Shown one piece after another: positions 52,091-63,140 of a DNA stretch of 64,000 nt. The notes under the pieces were generated by a model. The model worked only from the letters and a program-made list of their open reading frames with translations, ran no database searches and was not told the origin of the DNA. This stretch comes from Paracoccus seriniphilus (lineage in GTDB: Bacteria; Pseudomonadota; Alphaproteobacteria; Rhodobacterales; Rhodobacteraceae). How positions within the stretch are numbered: position 1 is the stretch's first letter; each line of letters starts with the position of its first letter. Position numbers and translations under genes: made by a program. The stretch covers positions 850,501-914,500 of the forward strand of contig NZ_CP067129.1 in the NCBI RefSeq assembly GCF_028553745.1, given 5' to 3'.

Positions 52091-54889
52091 ATGAAATTCG
52101 CAGATGCCATCACCCGCCTTCCCCTGCTGCTGGATCAGGACCGTGTCAGCCATATCCGCGACATCTTCGCCGGTATGCCCGTGCCGCTGGTCGACCTGCT
52201 GGCCGCGACTGCAAGCTGCAGCCCCTATCTGTCGGGCCTGATCGAGAAAGAGGCCGACTGGCTGCGTGACGGCGGGCTGGAACATGAGGATGCGGTCGCC
52301 GCTGCGACCGAAGGTTTCGAAACGCTGCAGGCCGCCGCGCTTGGCGAGGAACTGCGACGGGCGAAGCGTCGGGTTGCCTTGCATGCGGCGCTGGCCGATC
52401 TGGGCGGGGTCTGGCCGCTGGAGCGCGTGACGGGGGCGCTGTCCGATCTGGCCGACAGGGCGGTGGATCTGGCGCTGCGGGTGCATGTCGCGCATGAAAA
52501 ACGCCGCGGCAAGCTGCCCGAGAGTGATTCCGATGCTGCGGGCCTGTTCGTGCTGGCTATGGGCAAGGGCGGCGCCCGAGAACTGAACTACAGTTCGGAT
52601 ATCGACCTGATCGTGTTCTACGATGACAGCGCCTATGCGCCCGAAGATCAGCAAGAGGCCCGCGCCGCGCTGATTCGCGCGACGCGCAAGATGGCGGCAA
52701 CCCTGTCGGATGTGACCGGCCATGGCTATGTTTTTCGCACCGATCTGCGCCTGCGGCCCGATGCGGCGGTCACCCCAGTCTGCATTTCGGCCTCGGCGGC
52801 GCTGTCCTATTACGAGGCTGATGGCCGCACATGGGAACGCGCGGCCTTCATCAAGGCACGTGCTGCCGCTGGCAATATCGAGGCCGGACAGCGTTTTCTG
52901 CAGGAGCTGCGGCCTTTCGTCTGGCGCAAGCATCTGGATTTCGCCGCGATTCAGGACGCGCATGACATGCGGTTGCGCATCCGCGATCACAAGGGGCTGG
53001 GCGGCAGGCTGGAAATTCCCGGCCACAACATGAAGCTGGGGCGCGGCGGCATTCGCGAGATCGAATTCTTTACCCAGACCCGGCAGTTGATCGCGGGCGG
53101 GCGCGACCCGGATCTGCGCTGTCGGGATACCGTAGGCGGGCTGAAGGCTCTGGCGGCGAAGGGCTGGGTTCCGGCACCGGTCGCGGAGGAATTGATCGAC
53201 CATTACCGTCAGCATCGCGATATCGAACATCGTATCCAGATGGTGAATGATGCCCAGACCCATAACCTGCCCAAGGATCCTTCGGGGTTGAAAGTGATTG
53301 CCGCGATGCTGGGACAGGCGGATGAACAGGCCTGGTGCGATGGGCTCAAGTCGCGGCTGGAGCGGGTGCATGAACTGACCGAGTCCTTCTTTGCCCCCGG
53401 AGAAGAGGCCGATCGGCCGGAAATGTCACCTGCAGCGCAGGAAATCATCGACCGCTGGCCGGGCTATCCGGCGCTGCGATCCGCGCGTGCGCAGGAAATC
53501 TTCAAACGGGTCGAGCCCGAGCTTCTGAAACGCATGGCCCGCGCGGGTCATCCCGATGATGCCTTGCAGCGCTTTGACGGCTTTCTGGCCGGATTGCCCG
53601 CCGGCGTGCAGTTGTTTTCCCTGTTCGAGGCCAATCCGCAGCTGATCGAACTGATCGTCGATATCTGCGGCACCGCCCCCGGCCTTGCGACCTATCTTTC
53701 GCGTCATTCCTCGGTGCTGGACGCGGTTCTGGGCGGCAGCTTCTTTTCACCCTGGCCGGGGGCGGCGGGGCTGCGTGAAAATCTGCAGTCGGTCTTGCAG
53801 GGCGCGATCGCCAGCCCGAATGGCGGCTATGAAAAGGCCCTGGATGAAGCCCGGCGTTGGGCGCATGAATGGCATTTCCGGATTGGCGTGCATCATCTGC
53901 GTGGCCTGATCGACGCGGATGAGGCCGGCGTGCAATATGCCGATCTGGCCGATGCCTGCGTGGCGGCGCTGTTTCCGGTGACGGCGGCGGAATTCGCACG
54001 TCGGCATGGTACCTGTCCGGGGCGCGGGGCGGTGGTTCTGGGCATGGGGTCACTTGGTGCGCGGACGCTGAATGCGACGTCGGACCTCGATCTGATCGTG
54101 ATCTATGATGCCGATGGCGCGGATGGATCCGAAGGTGCCAAGCCCCTGGCGTCGCGCCCCTATTACGCGCGGCTGACGCAGGCGCTGATCACGGCCGTTT
54201 CCGCGCTGACGGCCGAAGGGCGCCTGTATGAGGTGGACATGCGGCTGCGCCCCTCGGGCCGGCAGGGGCCGGTGGCCACCTCGGTGCAGAGCTTTGAAAA
54301 TTATCAACTCATCGAGGCATGGACATGGGAGCATCTGGCCCTGACCCGTGCCCGTGTGATCGTCGGTGTCGGCGAAGACGGTGGGCAACTGGCCGAGCAG
54401 GTCGAGAAGCTGCGGACGGATGTGTTGCGCCAGCGCGGGACCGATTCGCGCGTGATGCCTGATCTGGCAGCCATGCGGGACAGGATCTTCGCGGCCAAGT
54501 CGCCCGACGGTCTCTGGGAGGCGAAGATCGGTCCCGGTCGTCTGCAGGATATAGATCTGATCGCGCAATCCTGCGCCCTGCGCACGGGAGAGGCGGCGCG
54601 GGGCACCTTGGCGCAATTGCGGGCCGGACGGCGCGCCGGATTGCTGGAAAAGCCGGAATACGATGTTCTGAGTTCGACATTCCGGCTCCTGTGGCGCTTG
54701 CATGCTTCGGGGCGATTGTTGACTGAAGGGCCGTTGTCCACCGATGAAATTGGTCGGGGCGGACAGGAATTTCTGCTGCGCGAAACGTCATGCGATGATC
54801 TGGCGGCCTTGCGCGAGGCGCTGGAGGGCGCCACGCGCAAGGCGGCAGAGGTGATCGCGGGCCGGTTGCCTGACGGGCCAGCACATTAG
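52091..54889 (+). CDS. glnE: bifunctional glutamine synthetase adenylyltransferase/removase
   Basis: A 932-residue two-headed enzyme that adenylylates and deadenylylates glutamine synthetase. Both nucleotidyltransferase domains are intact: LAMGKGGARELNYSSDIDLIVFY (about 155-177) in the removase half and LGMGSLGARTLNATSDLDLIVIY (about 650-672) in the adenylylase half. ATG 52091 is chosen; the open frame extends further upstream into non-homologous sequence. Its stop overlaps that of the convergent glycosyltransferase by 4 bp. Confidence 0.95.
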   Translation: MKFADAITRLPLLLDQDRVSHIRDIFAGMPVPLVDLLAATASCSPYLSGLIEKEADWLRDGGLEHEDAVAAATEGFETLQAAALGEELRRAKRRVALHAALADLGGVWPLERVTGALSDLADRAVDLALRVHVAHEKRRGKLPESDSDAAGLFVLAMGKGGARELNYSSDIDLIVFYDDSAYAPEDQQEARAALIRATRKMAATLSDVTGHGYVFRTDLRLRPDAAVTPVCISASAALSYYEADGRTWERAAFIKARAAAGNIEAGQRFLQELRPFVWRKHLDFAAIQDAHDMRLRIRDHKGLGGRLEIPGHNMKLGRGGIREIEFFTQTRQLIAGGRDPDLRCRDTVGGLKALAAKGWVPAPVAEELIDHYRQHRDIEHRIQMVNDAQTHNLPKDPSGLKVIAAMLGQADEQAWCDGLKSRLERVHELTESFFAPGEEADRPEMSPAAQEIIDRWPGYPALRSARAQEIFKRVEPELLKRMARAGHPDDALQRFDGFLAGLPAGVQLFSLFEANPQLIELIVDICGTAPGLATYLSRHSSVLDAVLGGSFFSPWPGAAGLRENLQSVLQGAIASPNGGYEKALDEARRWAHEWHFRIGVHHLRGLIDADEAGVQYADLADACVAALFPVTAAEFARRHGTCPGRGAVVLGMGSLGARTLNATSDLDLIVIYDADGADGSEGAKPLASRPYYARLTQALITAVSALTAEGRLYEVDMRLRPSGRQGPVATSVQSFENYQLIEAWTWEHLALTRARVIVGVGEDGGQLAEQVEKLRTDVLRQRGTDSRVMPDLAAMRDRIFAAKSPDGLWEAKIGPGRLQDIDLIAQSCALRTGEAARGTLAQLRAGRRAGLLEKPEYDVLSSTFRLLWRLHASGRLLTEGPLSTDEIGRGGQEFLLRETSCDDLAALREALEGATRKAAEVIAGRLPDGPAH

Positions 54890-56970
54890 CCCGCCCGTGC
54901 GATTCGCCCGGTGGTGTGACTGCCGCTTGATGCCAGGGCCGGAAAGGTCTTTGGCTCGGACAGGTCGGAAAGCCCCGTGTCATTGATCGGGCCAAAGGTC
55001 GGCAAGACGATGGTTCCGGGGATCTGGACTGGCTGTTCTTCGCTGTCGGTCGCGTCATAGATACCATGGGCCGTCTTGTCCCAGTAGAAGGGCTTGGCAA
55101 TGATTTCGTGGATCGCCTTCCAGCCCGCGAAACAGCCCAGAGGGAAATAGACATGCAATGTCGGCACCCATGGCAGCAGATGGCGATGCTTGGTGCCCCG
55201 CACTGCATATAGGCCGATGATCAGACCGATCATTTCCGAAGTGAGGAACAGGACAATTAGCGCCGTGATCGCATGGCCTCCGGTCAAGGGCTCCAGAGTA
55301 TCGCTGACCGGATGGGCCAACCCAAGTGCCAGCAGCCAGAAGCTCCACAGCATTGGTGCAAGCAGATATTGGGTCAACATCGCAAGAAACTGGACCTGAA
55401 AGCCGATGAATCGCCTTGGTCCCAGTTCCTGCCAAAGCCGAGCAGGATGGCGCATATGCACCCCCCAGGTCAGGGCGAAGCCCTTCAGCCAGCGCGAGCG
55501 TTGCCTGATCCAGGGCAGGACGCGGCAATTGGCCTCTTCATCGGTGGTTGTTTCGACAATCTCGGTCCGCCATCCGCGCCGCGCCAGGCGCACACCCAGA
55601 TCGGCATCTTCAGTGACATTCCAAGCATCCCAGGCATCCACGTCATCCAGCGCCTCGCGCCGGAAAAAGCAGGTGGTGCCACCCAGCGGCACGACGAGGC
55701 CCAGGCGCGCGATCCCCGGCAGCAACACACGGAACCAGGCCGCATATTCCACTGTGAAACAGCGGGCCAGCCAGTTCGTGCGTGGGTTATAATAGTCCAG
55801 AGCCCCCTGAATGCAGCCGGTTTCCGGAGCGGCAAAATGGAAATGCCGCGCGATTCGGTGCAGTTGGTCCGGGTCGGGCCGGTCTTCGGCGTCCCAGATG
55901 CCGACGATCTGGCCGTGGCAGAAATTCAAAGCGTAGTTCAGCGCCCGCGGCTTGGTCTTGATCGGGCCGTCGGGCACCTCGACCACGCGAATCCAGTGGG
56001 GCAAGGCGGTCCTGCCCAAGGCGTCAAGCGTGATGGCATCGCTTTCTTCGACCGCCAGGACGATATCGGTCAGTTCGCGCGGATAGCTGAGCCGGGACAG
56101 TCGTGCGACCAATCGGCCCGCGACATCGCTTTCCTCGAACAGCGGCACGATGACCGAGATGACGGGTAGGGGGGCATTCATCTCTTTCGCGCCGGAATGT
56201 CCGGGCAGATCGATATTCCCTGCCTTGCTGCGCACGGTCGCCCATAGCGTGCAAAGAAATGCCGTCAGCTTCAGTCCGGTCTGGGCGATCAGCCCGATCG
56301 TGACGATTCCCGTCAGCAGGGCGAAGGTCCAAGAAGGATAAAACCACAACGCCGACGCCAATGCGGCAACAAGCAGGACCGCGATTCGGCCAATCAACGC
56401 CTCGTTCCGGCTGCGACAGCTGTCGGCTGCGGGCACACGCATTTCGGCGGCACGAATCATGTGGCCCCGGCGCGTCGAAAGTATCGCGTCACGAATCTGT
56501 TCTTCGCTGCACAGGAGCATGCGAATGCGACCCAATTCCTCCGGCAGGTGCGGGCGCAGATCCTCGAATGTTTCGGGATGCGCGGTTGCCACCCATGTGG
56601 TGCCGCCGATTCGTCGCCAGGGCAGAATGCCATGAGACAGGCAGAACTCGACACCGACGATGTCGATCAACCGCGGATCGACGGGTGTTTGCGCGGGATC
56701 CAGCATCGAGGTGCGCCACTGCCGCGAGAGCGCGCGCGTCAGCGCCTGAGGCGTGACCCAGCCATGTGTCAGCAGGATTTTTCCAAGCCGGACATTCTGG
56801 CGCTGTCGCATGACAATGGCCTTGAGCAGATTGCCGGCATCGACCGCGCCATCTTCAACAAGGATCTTCCCGAGCGGCGACATGTTTCGCGCCGCCATCG
56901 TGGAAGGCGCGGATGTCGGGCGCGGGGGGGGCCGCCTCTGGGCGATGATATCGCGAGCCTGATTTGCCAT
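54886..56970 (-). CDS. family 2 glycosyltransferase with N-terminal MshEN-like domain
   Basis: A 694-residue membrane glycosyltransferase. Residues about 30-165 contain a MshEN/T2SSE_N-type domain (LGKILVEDGAVDAGNLLKAI, RLGKILLTHGWVTPQALTRALS), a fold that binds cyclic di-GMP in some proteins. Two helices follow (about 195-250), then the GT2 domain: VIVPLFEESDVAGRLV, WDAEDRPDPDQL (DxD), TEDADLGVRL (base) and RQRSRWLKG (QxxRW). Four C-terminal helices complete a processive polysaccharide-synthase layout. ATG 56970 follows an AAAAGGA site; the frame opens at 56997. It lies 79 bp downstream of carA. Confidence 0.85.
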   Translation of the reverse strand: MANQARDIIAQRRPPPRPTSAPSTMAARNMSPLGKILVEDGAVDAGNLLKAIVMRQRQNVRLGKILLTHGWVTPQALTRALSRQWRTSMLDPAQTPVDPRLIDIVGVEFCLSHGILPWRRIGGTTWVATAHPETFEDLRPHLPEELGRIRMLLCSEEQIRDAILSTRRGHMIRAAEMRVPAADSCRSRNEALIGRIAVLLVAALASALWFYPSWTFALLTGIVTIGLIAQTGLKLTAFLCTLWATVRSKAGNIDLPGHSGAKEMNAPLPVISVIVPLFEESDVAGRLVARLSRLSYPRELTDIVLAVEESDAITLDALGRTALPHWIRVVEVPDGPIKTKPRALNYALNFCHGQIVGIWDAEDRPDPDQLHRIARHFHFAAPETGCIQGALDYYNPRTNWLARCFTVEYAAWFRVLLPGIARLGLVVPLGGTTCFFRREALDDVDAWDAWNVTEDADLGVRLARRGWRTEIVETTTDEEANCRVLPWIRQRSRWLKGFALTWGVHMRHPARLWQELGPRRFIGFQVQFLAMLTQYLLAPMLWSFWLLALGLAHPVSDTLEPLTGGHAITALIVLFLTSEMIGLIIGLYAVRGTKHRHLLPWVPTLHVYFPLGCFAGWKAIHEIIAKPFYWDKTAHGIYDATDSEEQPVQIPGTIVLPTFGPINDTGLSDLSEPKTFPALASSGSHTTGRIARAG

Positions 56971-57049
56971 GGGCGTGTCCTTTTCGGGATCGCCCAAGGC
57001 TTGGCACAGGATCGGTTAACAACCGGTTAAACGATCGGGACTCGTGAGT

Positions 57050-58198
57050 TCAGCTGCGGCGCGCCTGCATCGAATCGGCGAAGCGGCGGAACAGATACAT
57101 GCTGTCCTGCGGCCCCGGCGCGGCTTCGGGGTGATATTGCACCGAGAAGACGGGCTTGTCTTCAACCCGCAAACCGCAATTGCTGCCGTCGAAAAGGCTG
57201 ACATGGGTTTCCAGAACACCCTCGGGCAGACTTTGCGCATCCACCGCGAATCCGTGGTTCATCGAGGTGATTTCGACCTTGCCGGTTTCATTGTCGCGCA
57301 CCGGGTGGTTGGCACCGTGATGGCCGTGGCCCATCTTCACGGTCTTGGCCCCCAGCGCCAGCGCCAGCATCTGATGGCCCAGGCAAATGCCAAAGATCGG
57401 AAGGTCACGCGACAGCAGTTCCTGAATCATCGGCACTGCATATTGACCCGTTGCAGCCGGATCTCCGGGACCGTTGGACAGGAAGACACCTTCGGGTTCA
57501 TGCGCCAGGATTTCATCGGCCGTCGCGGTGGCGGGCAGGACGGTGACATCTGCACCATGTGTCACCAGCGAGCGCAGGATATTGCGCTTGGCGCCGTAAT
57601 CCAGGGCGACGACCTTGAAAGGCTTGTCCTGCGTGGCACCGCCGAAACCCGACTGCCACTCCCAATTGCCTTCCTCCCAGCGATAGCTTTGCGCGCAGCT
57701 GACCTCTTTGGCCAGATCCAGCCCGACCAGCCCCGGCCAGTCGCGGGCCTTGGCAACCATGGCCTCGATGTCGAAATTGCCGTCGGGGTCATGGGCCAGA
57801 ACGACGTGAGGCGCACCTTGCTGACGAATGGCGCGGGTCAGGCGACGGGTGTCGACCCCGCCCATGCCGATGCGGCCGCGCCGCTCCATCCAGTCGGTCA
57901 GTTCGGAAGCCGAGCGCCAGTTGGACGGCTCGGTCGGGTCCCAGCGCACGATGATTCCGCTGGCGACAGGATCCTGCGCCTCGTCATCCTCGGGCGTGAC
58001 GCCGGTATTGCCGATATGGGGGAATGTGAAGGTCACGACCTGACTGGCGTAGGAGGGATCCGTCATGATCTCCTGATAGCCGGTCATGGCCGTATTGAAG
58101 ACTAGTTCGGCCACCACCTCTCCGGCAGCTCCGAAACCCTGCCCGTAGAATACTGTTCCGTCAGCAAGCGCTAGGCAGGCGGTCGGTTTTGTGGCCAT
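57050..58198 (-). CDS. carA: carbamoyl-phosphate synthase small subunit
   Basis: A 382-residue glutaminase subunit that feeds ammonia to CarB for arginine and pyrimidine synthesis. N-terminal domain ALADGTVFYGQGFGA, TAMTGYQEIMTDPSY; the GATase class I domain has the nucleophile in FGICLGHQMLALALG and the His/Glu pair in FSVQYHPEAAPGP. Start at ATG 58198 by homology. carB is not adjacent, as often in alphaproteobacteria. Confidence 0.95.
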   Translation of the reverse strand: MATKPTACLALADGTVFYGQGFGAAGEVVAELVFNTAMTGYQEIMTDPSYASQVVTFTFPHIGNTGVTPEDDEAQDPVASGIIVRWDPTEPSNWRSASELTDWMERRGRIGMGGVDTRRLTRAIRQQGAPHVVLAHDPDGNFDIEAMVAKARDWPGLVGLDLAKEVSCAQSYRWEEGNWEWQSGFGGATQDKPFKVVALDYGAKRNILRSLVTHGADVTVLPATATADEILAHEPEGVFLSNGPGDPAATGQYAVPMIQELLSRDLPIFGICLGHQMLALALGAKTVKMGHGHHGANHPVRDNETGKVEITSMNHGFAVDAQSLPEGVLETHVSLFDGSNCGLRVEDKPVFSVQYHPEAAPGPQDSMYLFRRFADSMQARRS

Positions 58199-58375
58199 GT
58201 CGGCACCTCTGTCTGAAATCAGCCGGTGAATAGGGTCGTAGCGCCCCAAGGTCAAGACACGCCCGACCGATGACGCAATGTCTTCCCTTGATTCCCACCG
58301 CCAGCTTGCCTAAATCGCCATCTTTCCGGCGCTTGGTGAACATGCGCCCAATGGGGTTGCCCAAAGGATAGTCTG

Positions 58376-58840
58376 ATGGATTTGCGAGCCAAACTGCAAG
58401 CTGCCACCAAAGAGGCCATGAAGGCGCGTGACAGTGACCGCCTTTCTACGCTGCGCCTGATCGGTGCGGCTGTCAAGGACCGTGAAATCGCCCTGCGTGG
58501 AAGCGACGGCGACGGGGGTGCGCTGACCGACACGGATCTGATCGCGATCCTGTCCAAGATGGTCAAGCAGCGCCAGGAATCGGCCAAGGCCTATGAAGAA
58601 GGTGGTCGTCTGGAACTGGCGCAGAAGGAAGAAAACGAGATCAGTGTGATTCAGGAGTTCCTGCCACGCCAGATGAGCGCCGACGAGATCGCCACCGCGG
58701 TCGATACGGTGATCTCGGAACTCGAGGCCAGCAGCGTCCGCGACATGGGGCGCGTGATGGCCGAGCTGCGCGCGCGTCATGCCGGGCAGATGGATTTCGG
58801 CAGCGTCGGCGCCATGGTCAAGGGCCGTCTGCTGGGCTAG
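58376..58840 (+). CDS. GatB/YqeY family protein
   Basis: A 154-residue helical protein matching YqeY throughout: MDLRAKLQAATKEAMKARD, LSTLRLIGAAVKDREI, IQEFLPRQMSADEI and MGRVMAELRARHAGQMDF. It resembles the tail of GatB, suggesting tRNA binding, but the role is not firmly known. Divergent from carA and closed by an intrinsic terminator. Confidence 0.93.
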   Translation: MDLRAKLQAATKEAMKARDSDRLSTLRLIGAAVKDREIALRGSDGDGGALTDTDLIAILSKMVKQRQESAKAYEEGGRLELAQKEENEISVIQEFLPRQMSADEIATAVDTVISELEASSVRDMGRVMAELRARHAGQMDFGSVGAMVKGRLLG

Positions 58841-58869
58841 GCGCGCCCGGGTAGGGAAATCTCGACAAG

Positions 58870-58893
58870 GGGCTGCATCTGCGGCCCTTTTTT
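58870..58893 (+). terminator. intrinsic terminator of the yqeY-like gene
   Basis: GGGCTGC, loop ATCT, GCGGCCC (one G-T pair), followed by six T residues. It ends exactly at the convergent DUF2244 gene. Confidence 0.8.
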
Positions 58894-59393
58894 CTATGTG
58901 CCGCGCAGGGCCTGAAGGTTGCGCTGCAGGTCGCGGCAAAGGTCGCGGCGTTCTTCCGGGGTCAGAAATGCGCCCAGCTCGATTTCGCGCTGGCCGTCGC
59001 TGAGCGTCAGATAGTCCTCGACCGGCCCATTCCTCAGCATTACCCGCACCCAATAGCTGTTGGTCGTCCAGATGCGGTCAGCACGGCCGGGATCGTGGCG
59101 GCACAGGTTCAGTTCGTGTTTCGTCAGGGTCAGGGTCTCGGTGATCTCGCCGCTGCGATAGCTGCGCTGCAGGCCGTGCCACAGGCCCCACATGGTCAGT
59201 GCAATGAAGGGCAGCAGGCCCCACAGCAACACCGTGCCCAGCAGGGCGATCATGGGCAGGGCAATCAGCACCGCCGTGACCCCGATGAACCAGACAAAGC
59301 CGCGGCGTGGCAGCGAGCGATAGGGCCGGGCTGTCAGCGTAAATGAAACGGCCCCGAAATCATCCGGGGCCGTGGTTTTCCATTCATAAGGCA

Positions 59394-59394
<1 letters not shown>
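58894..59394 (-). CDS. DUF2244 family membrane protein
   Basis: A 166-residue protein: a polar N-terminus (LTARPYRSLPRRGFVWF), two transmembrane helices (about 33-75) and a C-terminal beta-rich domain (IWTTNSYWVRVML, GAFLTPEERRDL). DUF2244 genes regularly sit behind ctaD in Rhodobacterales, hinting at a role with cytochrome oxidase, but function is unproven. The start overlaps the ctaD stop by one base (TGATG). Confidence 0.87.
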
Positions 59395-61082
<1,688 letters not shown>

Positions 61083-61097
61083 TCAGAATGTCTTCGA

Positions 61098-61116
61098 GCC
61101 GGTCTGGCAGACCGGC
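61098..61116. promoter_or_regulatory. perfect palindrome upstream of ctaD
   Basis: GCCGGTCTG-G-CAGACCGGC, a 9-bp arm on each side of one central base, 28 bp from the ctaD start codon. Its position suggests an operator or leader hairpin. Confidence 0.5.
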
Positions 61117-61182
61117 ATAGCTCTGCGCTTCTTCTAGACCAGCGCTTCGCACCCGGCAATGCGCCAAGCTATCGGAAAAGTG

Positions 61183-61216
61183 AAAACTCCCGCAAGAATA
61201 GCACATTCCGCGGGAG
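61183..61216 (-). terminator. probable terminator of cycA
   Basis: On the minus strand CTCCCGC ... GCGGGAG (outer 7 bp) with further pairing GGAAT/ATTCT inside, followed by TTTTC. It lies 45 bp after the cytochrome c stop, separating it from ctaD. Confidence 0.7.
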
Positions 61217-61260
61217 CATTGGTGCCCCGATCTGCGACTCAATGCCGCAGGGGCGTGGCT

Positions 61261-61689
61261 TCATTCCGCCGCATCTGGCGAGACGCTGGCCAGGAAGGCG
61301 GCAACATCGGCCTGATTCTTTCTCATCTTGAAGGTCATCTTGGTCTTGGCCTTCTTGTCACCGGTCTTCTCGCGCACGAAAGTGTTGGGGTCGGTGATGT
61401 ATTCGGCCAGATCCTCGGAGGTCCAGACTTCGCCGGTGGCGTTCAGTTCGGTCAGCGCGTCCGAATATTTGAAATCTTCCTGGCTGCCGGCGGCGCGGCC
61501 AATGACGCCATAGAGATTCGGGCCGGTCTTGCCGCCCTTGACGATGGTTTCGCCTTCAGGCGATTCGATCATGTGGCAGGCCTTGCACTTGCGGAATTCC
61601 TTTTCACCCTTGGCGATATCGCCGTCCTGGGCGAATGCAGGCATGGCTAGGGTCACGCCCAGAAGGGCGCCGATCGTTGCAAATTTCAT
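61261..61689 (-). CDS. cycA: cytochrome c550
   Basis: A 142-residue periplasmic monoheme cytochrome c, electron donor to aa3 oxidase. A signal peptide (MKFATIGALLGVTLAMPAFA) is cleaved before QDGD; heme site CKACH at about residues 35-39; GGKTGPNLYGVIGR; the Met axial ligand in KTKMTFKM; the C-terminus NQADVAAFLASVSPDA matches Paracoccus c550 but is shorter than that of P. denitrificans. It lies directly upstream of ctaD on the same strand. Confidence 0.93.
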   Translation of the reverse strand: MKFATIGALLGVTLAMPAFAQDGDIAKGEKEFRKCKACHMIESPEGETIVKGGKTGPNLYGVIGRAAGSQEDFKYSDALTELNATGEVWTSEDLAEYITDPNTFVREKTGDKKAKTKMTFKMRKNQADVAAFLASVSPDAAE

Positions 61690-61814
61690 ATCTGTCTCCT
61701 CGCTTGGCCGGTCAGTTGTCGTTTCAAACTGCCCGGCCTGTTTGTATAGGGCCGACGGCCCCCAATGCCATCCCCAGAAAGGTCGTATGCGGCAATCTGT
61801 AGCCGAGATGGCTC

Positions 61815-62459
61815 TCAGCGAAAGATTTCGTCAAAGCTGTCGCGCAGGGCGACATCCAGATCGCTCATGCTGACGGGCAGGCCCAGATCGACCAGGCTGG
61901 TGACGCCATGTTCGCTGATGCCGCAGGGCACGATTCCGGTGTAATGGCTCAGGTCAGGTTCGACATTGATGGAAATGCCATGAAAGCTGACCCAGCGGCG
62001 CAGCTTGACGCCGATGGCGGCGATCTTGTCTTCGCGCGGGCTGCCATCGGGCAGGGGGGGCTTGTCGGGCCGCGTCACCCAGACACCGACGCGGCCCTGC
62101 CTGACCTCGGCGGAGACGCCGAATTCAGCCAGGGCAGCGATGACCCATTGTTCCAGCCCGGATACGAATTTGCGCACATCCTTGCCGCGCCGGTTCAGGT
62201 CCAGCATGACATAGACAATGCGCTGCCCGGGTCCGTGATAGGTATATTGTCCGCCACGTCCCGCCTGGTGCACCGGGAATCGCGCGTCCAGAAGGTCGGA
62301 TTCGCGCGCGCTGGTCCCGGCCGTGTAGAGCGGCGGATGTTCGACAAGCCAGATCAACTCGTCGGCCGTACCGGCGTGAATTGCTGCGGCTCGCGCCTCC
62401 ATGAAGGTGACCGCGTCCTCATAGCCTGTCAGGCCGTCACTGATGATCCATTCAACCAT
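61815..62459 (-). CDS. lipB: octanoyl-ACP:protein N-octanoyltransferase
   Basis: A 214-residue LipB that transfers octanoate from ACP to lipoyl domains. Signatures: [61 protein letters not shown] (catalytic Lys) and [14 protein letters not shown] (catalytic Cys). Length and motif order are standard. Confidence 0.95.
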   Translation of the reverse strand: MVEWIISDGLTGYEDAVTFMEARAAAIHAGTADELIWLVEHPPLYTAGTSARESDLLDARFPVHQAGRGGQYTYHGPGQRIVYVMLDLNRRGKDVRKFVSGLEQWVIAALAEFGVSAEVRQGRVGVWVTRPDKPPLPDGSPREDKIAAIGVKLRRWVSFHGISINVEPDLSHYTGIVPCGISEHGVTSLVDLGLPVSMSDLDVALRDSFDEIFR

Positions 62460-62587
62460 GGCAGCGATCTGGCGCGAAGCGCTGCCGCCGTCAAGCGCAA
62501 GCGGGCCGAAAGTGAATGGCGGCGCGGTGCAGAATCCCTCTTTTCATTTTCGGATGACTGGGCTAAGACCCGCCGCACTGCCCGGAT

Positions 62588-62674
62588 GCGGTCGTGGCGG
62601 AATTGGTAGACGCGCAGCGTTGAGGTCGCTGTTCCTTAACCGGAGTGGAAGTTCGAGTCTTCTCGACCGCACCA
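62588..62674 (+). tRNA. tRNA-Leu (anticodon GAG)
   Basis: 87 bases, class II tRNA with a long variable arm and encoded CCA: acceptor GCGGTCG/CGACCGC, anticodon stem CAGCG/CGCTG with loop TTGAGGT (GAG), T-loop TTCGAGT. Confidence 0.95.
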
Positions 62675-62857
62675 ACAAAATCCAGCAAGGATGTGGAAAT
62701 ATGTTGGGTTCGGGCAGTGGCGTTTCCGTGACAGATGCATGTTTCCCGGCAATCCGCGCTGCTGTCATGGCCGCAGGGCGTTCACCGTGTCGGCCGATAT
62801 CCGCGGCCTTGGCAAAACTTGCGTCGGCTGACGAATCATCTGATCATGTTGGATTGA

Positions 62858-62933
62858 TGGTGGAGCCGAGGGGAATCGAACCCCTGACCTCATCATTGCG
62901 AACGATGCGCTCTACCAACTGAGCTACGGCCCC
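62858..62933 (-). tRNA. tRNA-Ala (anticodon CGC)
   Basis: 76 bases with encoded CCA on the minus strand: acceptor GGGGCCG/CGGCTCC (one G-T pair), anticodon stem CATCG/TGATG with loop TTCGCAA (CGC), T-loop TTCGATT. Convergent with tRNA-Leu; nothing else was recognised in 62675-62857. Confidence 0.94.
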
Positions 62934-63140
62934 ATGCCGCGGATCATTGGCGGGATGAGAAAATCTTGTCAAGTCGGTGTGGCCTCACGAAGTGTTGCAA
63001 TTTTTGCAACCCAGGCATTCATTTGGGGCCGAGGTGGTTGTCGTGAGGAGGGGGCTGCTATATCTGCCTCCGACGCGCTGGCGACCGGCGCAGCAAGCAT
63101 GACGAATATCTGAACCCTTTTCCCAGGCGGACCCGACGGC

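Noticed and set aside
62443..62922. Frames containing GRGGIGRRAALRSL and [14 protein letters not shown], and the opposing frame with RSRRLELPLRLRNSD
   Set aside because: They are translations through tRNA-Leu and tRNA-Ala, again classic tRNA-derived false genes.
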